A stretch of 64,000 nt of DNA from an uncultured Pelagibacteraceae bacterium (GTDB lineage Bacteria; Pseudomonadota; Alphaproteobacteria; Pelagibacterales; AG-422-B15). Numbering within the stretch: the stretch's first letter is position 1; the number at the start of each line of letters is the position of its first letter. Location: contig CACNXQ010000001.1 in NCBI GenBank assembly GCA_902624455.1, positions 203,828-267,827 on the forward strand. The letters run 5' to 3'. The position numbers and the translations under genes were made by a program. Under the pieces are notes generated by a model. That model did no database searches. It was not told the DNA's origin and worked only from the letters and a program-made list of their open reading frames with translations. This document shows positions 55,879 through 64,000 of this stretch, in pieces.

Positions 55879-57111
55879 TTAGTTAGCAGTTTTAAGTCCT
55901 TGTTTTGGTGCACCGACTAAAACAGCCATGTTTCCACCTTTATGTTCATTATTCATCATCTTTTCATGTGCATCGGGGATGCCATTCCAATCGAAAACTT
56001 CTGACATACAAGGGTTAATGGCACCATCAATAACTAATTCATTTGCTAAATCAGCTTGTTTTGAATTTCCAAAGTGTGAACCTTGAAGTCTTTTACTTTG
56101 CATCCACAAATATCTCGCATCTAATGTGAGGTTATAGCCTGTCGTTCCAGCGCAAATTACTACCATACCTCCAGGCTTAACTACAAAACATGATACAGGA
56201 ACAGTTGTTTCACCAGGATGTTCGAAAACCATATCAACATTTTTACCCTTACCGGTAAACTCCCATATAGCTTTTCCAAACTTTCTAACTTCTTTCATGT
56301 AGTTGTTGTATGCATCTGCGTCATCAATGTCAGGATGTTCACCCCAACAATTAAAATCTTTACGATTTAATACACCGATTGCGCCAAGTTCTTTTATGAA
56401 ATCACTTTTTGAGTTATCAGAGATGATTCCAATTGGTTTAGCGCCAACTGTTTTAGCAAGTTGAATTGCCATACTGCCTAAGCCACCTGAAGCACCCCAT
56501 ATTAAAATGTATTCACCAGGTTTCAGTTCGTGAGGAGCATGACCAAATAACATTCTGTATGCCGTTGCCAAAGTAAGCATGTAGCATCCACTTTCTTCCC
56601 AAGATAATTGAGGAGGTTTTCTAAGTACTTGGTGCGCTTGAACTGCTGTAAACTGAGCGAAAGAACCATCAGCAGTTTCATAGCCATAAACTTTTTGTGT
56701 TTTTGAAATCATTGGTTCACCACCATTCACTTCAGCATCTTCATGATCCCACTGCATACCATGAATGATAACTTCATCTCCAACTTTCCATTTTTTAACA
56801 TCAGATCCAACCTTCCAAACAATTCCAGAGGCATCAGAACCCGCGATGTGATAATCCTTCTTTGTCATATCTAAAACTGAAACAGGAACACCTAAACCAG
56901 CCCAAACACCATTGTAATTTACACCGGCAGCCATAACAAAAATTAAAACTTCATTTGGCCCAATCTCAGGAACTGGAAACTCTTCTTCTTTAAATGATTG
57001 CATTGGATTTCCATGCCTATCTTTTCTGATAACCCATGCGTGCATCTTATTTGGTACATAACCCAGTGGTGGCATTTCACCAATATTGTAGATTTCTTTT
57101 TCGTCAGTCAT
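55879..57111 (-). CDS. ccrA: Crotonyl-CoA carboxylase/reductase
   Basis: A 410-residue medium-chain reductase. Features are MHAWVIRKDRHGNPMQSF, HIAGSDASGIVWKVG, YGYETADGSFAQF and the nucleotide-binding LIWGASGGLGSMAIQLAK. The C-terminal CSEVFDWNGIPDAHEKM is typical of Ccr. It reductively carboxylates crotonyl-CoA to ethylmalonyl-CoA using NADPH and CO2, the defining step of the pathway. It heads the ccrA-mcd-HIG1-ATR-etfBA run and diverges from ecm over a 135-base spacer. Confidence 0.94.
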   Translation of the reverse strand: MTDEKEIYNIGEMPPLGYVPNKMHAWVIRKDRHGNPMQSFKEEEFPVPEIGPNEVLIFVMAAGVNYNGVWAGLGVPVSVLDMTKKDYHIAGSDASGIVWKVGSDVKKWKVGDEVIIHGMQWDHEDAEVNGGEPMISKTQKVYGYETADGSFAQFTAVQAHQVLRKPPQLSWEESGCYMLTLATAYRMLFGHAPHELKPGEYILIWGASGGLGSMAIQLAKTVGAKPIGIISDNSKSDFIKELGAIGVLNRKDFNCWGEHPDIDDADAYNNYMKEVRKFGKAIWEFTGKGKNVDMVFEHPGETTVPVSCFVVKPGGMVVICAGTTGYNLTLDARYLWMQSKRLQGSHFGNSKQADLANELVIDGAINPCMSEVFDWNGIPDAHEKMMNNEHKGGNMAVLVGAPKQGLKTAN

Positions 57112-57246
57112 CGATATAGCTCCTGTGATAATGTTAAATAGAACAATAGTTTCTTTTTTCTAGGTTTATAGCCATTTTAATAAGATTAGTATATACATTT
57201 TAAACAAAAGGAATTAAGTAAGAACAAAAAAAAGTGAGTAAAAACA

Positions 57247-59205
57247 ATGGATAAACCATGGCTAATCAGAACTTATGCTGGACATTCGTCTGCCAAAAAG
57301 TCAAACGAACTCTACCTCAAAAATCTGGCTAAAGGGCAGACAGGTATATCCGTAGCCTTCGATCTTCCGACTCAAACGGGATATGATAGCGATCATATTC
57401 TTGCTCGAGGAGAAGTTGGAAAAGTTGGAGTGCCTATTTGTCATATCGGCGACATGAGATCACTTTTCGAAAAGATACCACTTGATCAAATGAATACCTC
57501 AATGACCATTAATGCTACGGCAGCATGGCTTTTAAGTCTTTACATCGCAGTTGCTGATGAGCATGGAATTGATAGAAACTTGTTGAGAGGAACAACACAA
57601 AATGATGTTTTAAAAGAGTATCTATCGAGAGGCACATATATTTTCCCACCAGAACCAAGTTTGAAAATTATATCCGATGTAATTACTTTCACGTTTAAAG
57701 AGATGCCTAATTGGAATCCTATTAATGTTTGTCCTTATCATTTGGTTGAAGTAGGAGCAACACCTGAACAAGAACTAGCTTTTGGATTATCTATTGCTGT
57801 AGCATATCTTGATAAAGTCAAGGACTCGAAGGTCCTTACTGATCAAGAGTTCGAAAATGTAGTTGGTCGAATAAGTTTTTTTGTAAATTCAAATATTAAA
57901 TTTATAACTGAAATGTGCAAGATGAGAGCCTTCGTCGCTATGTGGGATGAAATTACGATGGAAAGATACAAAGTGAAGGATCCTAAAAACAGAAGATTTA
58001 GATATGGAATGCAAGTCAATAGTTTAGGTCTAACAGAGCAACAACCTGAAAATAATGTCTATAGAATTTTAATTGAAATGTTAGGTGTTGTTTTGTCTAA
58101 AGATGCAAGAGCAAGAGCGGTTCAATTACCTGCTTGGAACGAAGCAATGGGACTGCCGAGACCATGGGATCAGCAATGGTCGTTAAGATTACAACAAATT
58201 GTTGCTTATGAAACCGATCTGTTAGAGTTCGAGGATATTTTTAATGGATCAAAAGTAATTGACCAAAAAGTTGATGATCTAAAAAAGTCAGCTATGAAAG
58301 AATTTGAAAATATACTGTCAATCGGTGGTGCAGTTGCTGCGGTCGAAAATGGTTACTTGAAACAAGAATTGGTAAATTCACAAAAAGAAAGATTAAGAAG
58401 GATAAATGAAAAAGAACAGATTGTTGTAGGTGTAAATGAGTATACAGAAACAGAGACATCACCTCTTACATCTACTGATGGAGGAATTGAAACTGTTGAC
58501 CCGAAGATAGAACTGGAACAAGTAAAAGCGGTACAAAAGTGGAGAGACTCCAGAAATCAAAAGGCTGTTGATGAAGCACTTAAAAACTTAGCAAACGCCG
58601 CAGAAAAAAATGAAAATATTATGGAATGTTCAATTGAAGCAGCGAAAGCAGGAGTAACGACTGGTGAGTGGTCACAAGTTCTTCGTGATGTATATGGTGA
58701 ATTCAAGGCTCCAACTGGCATCAGTAATATTCAAGAGTCACAGAATAATGACTATGAGCCAGTAAGAAAAAGAGTGGAAGCTATATCTGATAAGATCGGA
58801 AGGCGTATTAAATTTTTGGTTGGCAAACCTGGATTGGATGGCCATTCAAGCGGAGCTGAACAAATTGCAGTAAGTGCTAGTGACTGTGGAATGGATGTTT
58901 TATATGAAGGAATAAGATTGACTCCACAACAAATAGTTAAGTCATCTGTTGAAGAAGATGTTCATATTATTGGGTTATCAATTTTGTCTGGTTCTCACGT
59001 TCAACTGGTAGATGAGATCATGTCAGAGATGAAAAAGAATAAAATTTCAGACATACCTGTTATTGTTGGAGGCATTATTCCATCTGAGGATGAAAAAAAA
59101 CTAAAACAAAATGGAGTGAAGGCTGTTTATACTCCAAAAAATTACCAACTAAAAGATATCATGAGCGATATTGTAGGAATAGTTGAGGGCAATATTAATC
59201 AATGA
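57247..59205 (+). CDS. ecm: Ethylmalonyl-CoA mutase, adenosylcobalamin-dependent
   Basis: A 652-residue mutase in the single-chain form. The N-terminal TIM barrel begins LIRTYAGHSSAKKSN and includes SVAFDLPTQTGYDSDH and RGTTQNDVLKEYLSRG. The C-terminal B12 domain carries the DxHxxG ligand in PGLDGHSSGAEQIA (near residue 530) and GLSILSGSHV. Placement opposite ccrA and mcd and the barrel sequence favour ethylmalonyl-CoA over methylmalonyl-CoA mutase. The stop overlaps the next gene by 4 bases. Confidence 0.92.
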   Translation: MDKPWLIRTYAGHSSAKKSNELYLKNLAKGQTGISVAFDLPTQTGYDSDHILARGEVGKVGVPICHIGDMRSLFEKIPLDQMNTSMTINATAAWLLSLYIAVADEHGIDRNLLRGTTQNDVLKEYLSRGTYIFPPEPSLKIISDVITFTFKEMPNWNPINVCPYHLVEVGATPEQELAFGLSIAVAYLDKVKDSKVLTDQEFENVVGRISFFVNSNIKFITEMCKMRAFVAMWDEITMERYKVKDPKNRRFRYGMQVNSLGLTEQQPENNVYRILIEMLGVVLSKDARARAVQLPAWNEAMGLPRPWDQQWSLRLQQIVAYETDLLEFEDIFNGSKVIDQKVDDLKKSAMKEFENILSIGGAVAAVENGYLKQELVNSQKERLRRINEKEQIVVGVNEYTETETSPLTSTDGGIETVDPKIELEQVKAVQKWRDSRNQKAVDEALKNLANAAEKNENIMECSIEAAKAGVTTGEWSQVLRDVYGEFKAPTGISNIQESQNNDYEPVRKRVEAISDKIGRRIKFLVGKPGLDGHSSGAEQIAVSASDCGMDVLYEGIRLTPQQIVKSSVEEDVHIIGLSILSGSHVQLVDEIMSEMKKNKISDIPVIVGGIIPSEDEKKLKQNGVKAVYTPKNYQLKDIMSDIVGIVEGNINQ

Positions 59206-59861
59206 CACGAATAGACGGGCCTGCCGTAGAGCCGCTGAAAGGTGATGTAAATAAATTAGTTATTTTCTGTCATGGTTATGGAGCGGATGGTAACGATTTA
59301 ATAAACTTAGCAAATTATTTTCAGCCTGTATTACCAGATGCTTTATTTATATCTCCGAATGCTCCAGAAAAATGCGCAATGAATCCATTTGGATATCAAT
59401 GGTTTGATTTTCAGTCTGGAGATCCAGCTAGTATCTGGAAAGGTGTGTTGAATGCTGCAGACATTTTAAACTCATTTATTGATGACCAACTAAAGAAGTA
59501 TAATTTGACAGATAAGGACTTAGCACTCGTTGGCTTTAGTCAAGGAACTATGATGAGTTTGCACGTTGGATTAAGAAGATCACAGGCAATGGCTGGTATC
59601 ATAGGTTTTTCAGGCAAGCTTATCGCTGGCGATCTCTTAAAAGATGAGATGAAATCGAAACCTCCTATATACTTAATACATGGAGATGCTGATCCGATGG
59701 TTCCCTATCAGGAAACGATCGAAGCTGAGAAAATTCTAAATAAGTTTGAAGTTGATGTCCAATCACATATCTCGTCTAATACACAGCACTCTATAGCTCA
59801 GGATGGACTTGAAATTGCTATAACTTTTCTAAAAGAGAAATTTGAAATTAATAAAAGATAA
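59202..59861 (+). CDS. Phospholipase/carboxylesterase family hydrolase
   Basis: A 219-residue alpha/beta hydrolase. FCHGYGADGNDLINLA forms the oxyanion region, the nucleophile is in ALVGFSQGTMMSLHVGL, Asp in IHGDADPMVPY and His in NTQHSIAQDG. It is a YpfH-like esterase of unknown substrate, translationally coupled to ecm (ATGA), so a CoA-thioester or ester role in the same pathway is possible (inference). Confidence 0.87.
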   Translation: MTRIDGPAVEPLKGDVNKLVIFCHGYGADGNDLINLANYFQPVLPDALFISPNAPEKCAMNPFGYQWFDFQSGDPASIWKGVLNAADILNSFIDDQLKKYNLTDKDLALVGFSQGTMMSLHVGLRRSQAMAGIIGFSGKLIAGDLLKDEMKSKPPIYLIHGDADPMVPYQETIEAEKILNKFEVDVQSHISSNTQHSIAQDGLEIAITFLKEKFEINKR

Positions 59862-59901
59862 ATTTTTTGAATTTTTTTTTATTCTGCATATATTTATATG
59901 A

Positions 59902-60459
59902 ATGAGTGATAGAATTCCGTTAGAACAATGCCCTGCACTTGTTTTAAATTCAGATTTTAGACCATTAAGCCATTATCCGCTTTCTATATGGTGTTGGCAG
60001 GATAGCGTTAAAGCTGTGATTCTTAATAGAGTGAATATTGTCTCCAACTATTCAAGGGAGATTAGAAGCCCAAGTTTCCAAATGAATTTGCCGAGCGTAA
60101 TAAGTCTAAAGTCATATATTAAGCCAAATCGTAATCCTATTTTCTCTCGCTTTAATGTTTTTTTAAGAGATAAATTTAGCTGTCAGTACTGTGGCTCTGG
60201 CAATGATCTAACTTTTGACCACCTCGTACCTCGCTCTCATGGTGGTGAAACGACATGGGAGAATATTGTCACTGCATGTTCCCCATGCAATGTTAGGAAA
60301 GGAGGAAAGTCACTTAAAGACTCAAAAATGAAGCCTTATAATATGCCCAAAATCCCTACTATGGCAGATCTCGATAAGTGTGGAAGATCATTTCCACCAA
60401 ATTTCCTTCACGATAGTTGGACTGACTTTCTGTATTGGGATATCCAGCTAGAAAAATAG
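59902..60459 (+). CDS. HNH endonuclease family protein
   Basis: A 185-residue protein with a zinc-finger HNH nuclease domain near residues 88-140: CQYCGSGNDLTFDHLVPRSHGGETTW, then NIVTACSPCNVRKGGKSL. The N-terminal part (ALVLNSDFRPLSHYPLSIWCWQDSVKAV) is the conserved partner of this widespread alphaproteobacterial family. It is not associated with phage or restriction genes here; role unknown. Confidence 0.87.
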   Translation: MSDRIPLEQCPALVLNSDFRPLSHYPLSIWCWQDSVKAVILNRVNIVSNYSREIRSPSFQMNLPSVISLKSYIKPNRNPIFSRFNVFLRDKFSCQYCGSGNDLTFDHLVPRSHGGETTWENIVTACSPCNVRKGGKSLKDSKMKPYNMPKIPTMADLDKCGRSFPPNFLHDSWTDFLYWDIQLEK

Positions 60460-60987
60460 TTAGTATCTTTCAGCAAAAAAAATGGCAGCCTTTGTTGTGT
60501 CATTAATCACTTTGCGAAGAACTTTATAACCAAATGCATCTTTTGAACCCATATCTATAGCAGTATTTTTATGATTAACTTCGTCTTCCTGGAATTTTAT
60601 AATTTTTTTTCGAACATCTTCATCAATCCCCTCAAGTTGGTCTATTTGTTGTTGATAATGCTCCTCAATAATTTCTTCCACGGCCTCAGTACAAACATAT
60701 GCAGCTTTGCTACCCAAAAGAGCAGTACTCACACCCATTACAAATGCACCTGTATCAAAAAGTTTAGATAATTTTGTAGGTTTGACATTTCTTTCTCTTG
60801 CAAGCTTATTAAAATAATCAAGGTGCTCTTTTTCCTCTTCACACATTCTTGTTACTTCAGCTAAATCTCTCTCATTTTTTAATAATTTAAAAACGAGTTT
60901 TTGACCTTCATATATTTGTTGTGCACCAACTTCTCCAGCTTGATCAACTCGAATTATTTTTTCTAGTATTTTCTCTTTTGCGTTCAT
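60460..60987 (-). CDS. coq7: Demethoxyubiquinone hydroxylase Coq7
   Basis: A 175-residue di-iron monooxygenase in ubiquinone synthesis. The ferritin-like bundle contains RVDQAGEVGAQQIYEGQ, EEEKEHLDYF, EAVEEIIEEHYQQQ and EDEVNHKNTAI, which together supply the Glu and His iron ligands. It abuts the convergent HNH gene and overlaps dsbB by 4 bases. Confidence 0.94.
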   Translation of the reverse strand: MNAKEKILEKIIRVDQAGEVGAQQIYEGQKLVFKLLKNERDLAEVTRMCEEEKEHLDYFNKLARERNVKPTKLSKLFDTGAFVMGVSTALLGSKAAYVCTEAVEEIIEEHYQQQIDQLEGIDEDVRKKIIKFQEDEVNHKNTAIDMGSKDAFGYKVLRKVINDTTKAAIFFAERY

Positions 60988-61445
60988 TTTTTAAATCCTA
61001 AGTATAAATTAGAAAATAATAGCATAATTGTAACAATCAAGTTTGACTCAGCTAAACTTATAAAATTGAACAAGTATGTTGCAACATCGCACCTTATCAA
61101 AGGAGCCTGTTCTATATTTTCAAGCAACGCTTCTTTATCAATGACTGATGAAAATGAGCCTGAACAAGCCGACTTACCCTCAAAAATACTCCTCTCAATA
61201 CCAACATGATACAATGTATAAAAGACGCCTACTGTTAAGATGCATAGCATAAGGTATTGAGCGATTTTCCCTAATTTACCAGTCGAAAAAAGACCAATTA
61301 TCCCTAGGACTATCAAACTGTAATATTGGTATCTTTCAATAATACACATTTCACAGGGCATCATTTTGAAACCATATTCAAGTACATAAACGGCAATAAG
61401 AACAATGGCTGATATAGAAATATTAAAATAAAATAATGTCTTCAT
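60984..61445 (-). CDS. dsbB: Disulfide bond formation protein B
   Basis: A 153-residue inner-membrane protein with four membrane segments. The quinone-proximal pair is in MMPCEMCIIERYQYY; a second periplasmic pair is Cys in SACSGSF and LIRCDVATY. It reoxidises DsbA using ubiquinone, fitting its neighbour coq7. No dsbA is present in the window. Confidence 0.9.
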   Translation of the reverse strand: MKTLFYFNISISAIVLIAVYVLEYGFKMMPCEMCIIERYQYYSLIVLGIIGLFSTGKLGKIAQYLMLCILTVGVFYTLYHVGIERSIFEGKSACSGSFSSVIDKEALLENIEQAPLIRCDVATYLFNFISLAESNLIVTIMLLFSNLYLGFKK

Positions 61446-62057
61446 TTAAATAAAGTTAATTAGGAGCACTGAAAATAATATTAGAATTACAGCAATTAAA
61501 AGAGAATATAAAGTCAACTTTCCTTCAAATTCTCTCATAAGTGTTGGGCCAAATTTATAAATTATAAATGCAATTGTAAAAAATCTAATACTTCTTGATA
61601 AAATGCTAGCTGTTACGAATACAATAATATTAATTGATAAAAATCCGCTCGATAATGTAATTAGTTTGTATGGTATAAGTGTAAATCCTCCAATGAATAC
61701 ATAGATAAAACCATAACTTTCAATATTTTCTAAAAATCTATCAAAACTCATATTTAGCTCATATAGGTCAAGAATATAAACACCAACAGTGTCAAAAAGG
61801 TAAAAACCAATGAAATATGCAATTACTCCTCCAATCACTGATCCAAAAACTGCTACTGTCGCAATTGTGAAAATCTTTGCTCGATTGACCGACATCATTG
61901 GAATCATGAACACCTCTTGAGGTATTGGAAATATTATCGACTCAAAGAAGCATATTAGAAATATAAAAGGATATGCATATTTACTATTTGTAAATGCGCT
62001 AGTCTTTGCAACGAAGTAATTCTTAAATTTAAAATATGTATTACTTATTAATTCCAT
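61446..62057 (-). CDS. DedA/YqaA-like (SNARE-associated VTT) membrane protein
   Basis: A 203-residue membrane protein with about five hydrophobic segments. FFESIIFPIPQEVFMIPMM and AVFGSVIGGVIAYFIGFYLFD match the VTT domain of YqaA, and GGFTLIPYKLITLSSGFLSI is the second conserved loop. Members act in lipid carrier or phospholipid flipping. It lies one base before dsbB on the same strand. Confidence 0.87.
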   Translation of the reverse strand: MELISNTYFKFKNYFVAKTSAFTNSKYAYPFIFLICFFESIIFPIPQEVFMIPMMSVNRAKIFTIATVAVFGSVIGGVIAYFIGFYLFDTVGVYILDLYELNMSFDRFLENIESYGFIYVFIGGFTLIPYKLITLSSGFLSINIIVFVTASILSRSIRFFTIAFIIYKFGPTLMREFEGKLTLYSLLIAVILILFSVLLINFI

Positions 62058-62127
62058 CTTAAAAAATGTATAGTATCATATTAATCTTTTATAAACTTTT
62101 ATTTCAGTCGTAATTATAGTCTGTTAT

Positions 62128-62133
62128 TATAAT
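62128..62133 (+). promoter_or_regulatory. Possible -10 box of tRNA-Leu
   Basis: A perfect TATAAT at 62128-62133 lies 8 bases before the mature tRNA 5' end. No good -35 box is seen at the right distance, so only the -10 is proposed. It would place the start point at or next to the tRNA 5' end. Confidence 0.4.
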
Positions 62134-62141
62134 AAAAAATT

Positions 62142-62226
62142 GGGGATATGGCGGAATTGGTAGACGCGCCAGACTCAAAATCTGGTGCCTTCGGGCGTTC
62201 CGGTTCGACTCCGGATATCCCTACCA
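62142..62226 (+). tRNA. tRNA-Leu (anticodon CAA)
   Basis: An 85-base class II tRNA. The acceptor stem GGGGATA pairs with TATCCCT (one G-U), the anticodon stem CCAGA/TCTGG encloses CTCAAAA with anticodon CAA, a long variable arm follows (TGCCTTCGGGCGTT), and the T arm has GGTTCGACTCC. The 3' CCA is encoded at 62224-62226. It reads UUG leucine codons. pabB begins only six bases after CCA. Confidence 0.97.
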
Positions 62227-62232
62227 AAAAAA

Positions 62233-63666
62233 ATGAGAACAAAAGAAAGCAAATTTAAAGTTTCTAGAATTGATTACATTGAACCTGTTGAGGCTTGGAA
62301 AAAATTTGAGTCTTACTCAAATGTAATTTTTTTAGACAGCGCAGGTGAGCAATCTGAAAACAACCGATATTCTTATCTTGCAATTAGTCCACTATGTAAT
62401 TTTAAAATTGAAAACAAAAAACTATACAAAGATGATATTGAAATTAAAAATGAAATAAAAAATTATTTTAAAAATATTCTAAAAAAATGCTTTCATTCAA
62501 AAGTTAGCAATGTTCCTCCTTTCCAATGTGGGTTTTCAGGATATGTCACTTATGATCTTTGTTTAAATATAGAGAACGTAAAACAAATAGCCAAAAAGGA
62601 AAATAAATATCCTGATTTACAATTTGGATTATTTGATATTGTTATTGCTTTTGATTTAAAACTAAAAAAAGCATTTCTATTTTCGATAAATTTAGATCAT
62701 TTAAAACTCTCAAAAAATAGCGTTACTCACGATACAAGGAGGAGAGAAATTTTATCTCGATATAAATTATCATATATACCAAGAGCAAATAAAAACTTTG
62801 GTAGTTTAAAATGGTTTCAAGAAATGCCAAAAAATGAATACAAAAGGAAAATTAATATAATTAAAAAATACATTAAACAAGGCGATATTTTTCAAGCGAA
62901 TTTTACTCATAGTTTTTGGTCTAAAAATACTAAGTTAGTTCCGCACAATAATATCTATTTAAAATTTAGAAAAGAAACTTGTACTCCATTCTCGGCTTTT
63001 CTAAATTTTGGTCCATTCACGATATGTTCGTTTTCTCCTGAGCGTTTTATTAAATTAAATAATAACATTATAACTACATCTCCTATTAAAGGCACAATCA
63101 AGAGAAGTGACGATCCTGTTATAGATAATCAGCTGAAAGAAGAACTATCTTCAAGTGAAAAAAATATAGCTGAAAATCTCATGATAGTTGATGTTTTAAG
63201 AAATGATATATCAAGAGTAAGTAAAAAAGGGTCAGTAGAAGTTACAGAATTAGCTAAGATTAAGTCTTATAAGAATGTTCATCATCTTGTATCAACTATA
63301 AAGGGTTTGCTCGCAGAAAAATTGGATGCAATTGATCTTCTTTTTGCAACATTACCTGGTGGTTCAATAACTGGAGCCCCAAAAATAAGAGCGATGGAAA
63401 TCATATCTGAACTAGAAAAGAACAGAAGAGGCGTTTATTGTGGAGCAATTGGGTTTATTTCATTTTCAAAGGACTCAGACTTTAACATTCCAATTAGAAC
63501 GCTTACAATTGCAGATAATACAATATCAATAAACTGCGGGGGAGGTATAGTATCTGACTCTAATGCTGAAAGTGAGTATCAAGAATCAATTGATAAAATT
63601 GAAAATATTTTAAGAGAAAATAGAAAAAAAATTATCAAACAATCAAGTAATGTTAATCAAAAATGA
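62233..63666 (+). CDS. pabB: Aminodeoxychorismate synthase component I PabB
   Basis: A 477-residue chorismate-using enzyme. The N-terminal domain includes IFLDSAGEQSENNRYSYL; the catalytic domain has QGDIFQANFTHSF, CSFSPERFI, TSPIKGTIKR, SSEKNIAENLMIVDVLRNDIS, LPGGSITGAPKIRAMEI and YCGAIGFIS. The PIKGT motif, with lysine instead of alanine, assigns PabB rather than TrpE. The frame runs back to 62185 inside the tRNA; ATG 62233 is the true start. It overlaps pabC by 4 bases (ATGA). Confidence 0.93.
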   Translation: MRTKESKFKVSRIDYIEPVEAWKKFESYSNVIFLDSAGEQSENNRYSYLAISPLCNFKIENKKLYKDDIEIKNEIKNYFKNILKKCFHSKVSNVPPFQCGFSGYVTYDLCLNIENVKQIAKKENKYPDLQFGLFDIVIAFDLKLKKAFLFSINLDHLKLSKNSVTHDTRRREILSRYKLSYIPRANKNFGSLKWFQEMPKNEYKRKINIIKKYIKQGDIFQANFTHSFWSKNTKLVPHNNIYLKFRKETCTPFSAFLNFGPFTICSFSPERFIKLNNNIITTSPIKGTIKRSDDPVIDNQLKEELSSSEKNIAENLMIVDVLRNDISRVSKKGSVEVTELAKIKSYKNVHHLVSTIKGLLAEKLDAIDLLFATLPGGSITGAPKIRAMEIISELEKNRRGVYCGAIGFISFSKDSDFNIPIRTLTIADNTISINCGGGIVSDSNAESEYQESIDKIENILRENRKKIIKQSSNVNQK

Positions 63667-64000
63667 TTACATATTTCAACGGTGAATTTAAAAGAAGTAA
63701 AAAAATTATTTCTATTGATGATCGAGGTTACCAGCTGGGGGATGGTTTATACGATACAATCTTATATAAAAATCATGAACTAATTTTTTACGATTTCCAT
63801 TTTAAAAGACTAAAAACTAGTGCAGTCTATACAAAAATAAAATTCAATTTCAATAAACAAGCATTCAAAAAAATAATTTTAGAGCTTATTCATCGAAATA
63901 AATTAGTTAACACTACGGCAGTAGTAAGAGTCACATTGACGAGAGAGACTGATATTCGTGGATTAGACTTCAATAGTTTTTCATCATCAAATTTATCAAT
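63663..64000 (+). CDS. pabC: Aminodeoxychorismate lyase PabC-type (fold IV PLP enzyme), 3' end beyond window
   Basis: 112 codons are visible from ATG 63663, overlapping the pabB stop. The N-terminus MITYFNGEF, then ISIDDRGYQLGDGLYDTI is the fold IV aminotransferase/lyase signature, and FHFKRLKTSA and VVRVTLTRET follow. The catalytic lysine lies beyond the edge. Linkage to pabB favours the lyase that releases p-aminobenzoate over a branched-chain or D-amino-acid aminotransferase. Confidence 0.88.
   Translation, partial: MITYFNGEFKRSKKIISIDDRGYQLGDGLYDTILYKNHELIFYDFHFKRLKTSAVYTKIKFNFNKQAFKKIILELIHRNKLVNTTAVVRVTLTRETDIRGLDFNSFSSSNLS

Noticed and set aside
62185..62232. pabB start inside the tRNA
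   Set aside because: These codons read the tRNA anticodon-to-T-arm sequence; ATG 62233 is directly after the tRNA.

Overview
The window is a gene-dense, AT-rich stretch (about one third GC by eye) from a streamlined alphaproteobacterium, most likely a free-living marine lineage of the SAR11-neighbour or HIMB59/AEGEAN-169 type. The taxonomic guess is an inference. It rests on the alphaproteobacterial block rplU-rpmA-obgE-proB-proA-nadD ... rsfS-rlmH-ctpA, the ethylmalonyl-CoA pathway genes, a SAM-II riboswitch before metX, and the HIG1-ATR-etfB-etfA run. Spacers are tiny, many genes overlap by 1 to 8 bases, and there is one tRNA. I saw no insertion sequence, integrase or CRISPR array.

Layout. 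1-1759 (minus): ctpA (cut by the window edge), rlmH and rsfS, the tail of the conserved block. 1752-30495: a roughly 28.7 kb accessory region lying between rsfS and nadD, genes that are usually neighbours. It holds a TetR regulator with an MFS carrier and an acetyltransferase. It continues with two tandem FAD oxidoreductases, a GcvT-type folate enzyme, a class III aminotransferase and a Rieske oxygenase. Next come a PuuB-like amine oxidase, a polyamine-type ABC transporter, an amidase, a Rieske oxygenase paralogue without its Rieske cluster, a PuuA-like synthetase, AlaX and a crotonase. The region ends with pdxH, pdxA, two exporters, a PuuD-like hydrolase, glutaryl-CoA dehydrogenase and a second aminotransferase. 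30492-35138 (minus): the head of the conserved block. 35295-41247 (plus): DUF1015, serC, serA, gpmA, phaA, phaB. 41244-43725 (minus): gloB, metW, metX behind a SAM-II riboswitch and terminator. 43950-51719: hisC, tyrA, DUF2125, plsC, YdcF-type, zinc ribbon, lysA, a small LptM-type lipoprotein, argH, a TlpA-type thioredoxin. 51716-59861: ethylmalonyl-CoA cluster (ccrA, mcd, HIG1, ATR, etfB, etfA; divergent ecm) and an esterase. 59902-64000: HNH protein, coq7, dsbB, a DedA/YqaA-type protein, tRNA-Leu(CAA), pabB, pabC (cut by the edge).

How the parts may work together (inference). The accessory region looks like an amine and N-methyl compound catabolic island. Import is by MFS and ABC carriers. 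Oxidation and demethylation would use FAD, Rieske and GcvT enzymes, and amino groups would leave through gamma-glutamylation (PuuA/B/D-like) and PLP aminotransferases, with PLP genes nearby. Glutaryl-CoA dehydrogenase yields crotonyl-CoA, the substrate of crotonyl-CoA carboxylase/reductase, so lysine or cadaverine carbon could enter the ethylmalonyl-CoA pathway encoded at 51-59 kb. Two matching dyads (4058-4077 and 8491-8508), each overlapping a -35 box, suggest that the TetR protein controls the first catabolic operons. The same promoter region may drive the essential rsfS-rlmH-ctpA tail.

The observations most worth following are the Rieske-less oxygenase paralogue (18241-19335), the island splitting nadD from rsfS, the shared TetR dyads, and the metX leader, where an antiterminator pairing can be read directly.
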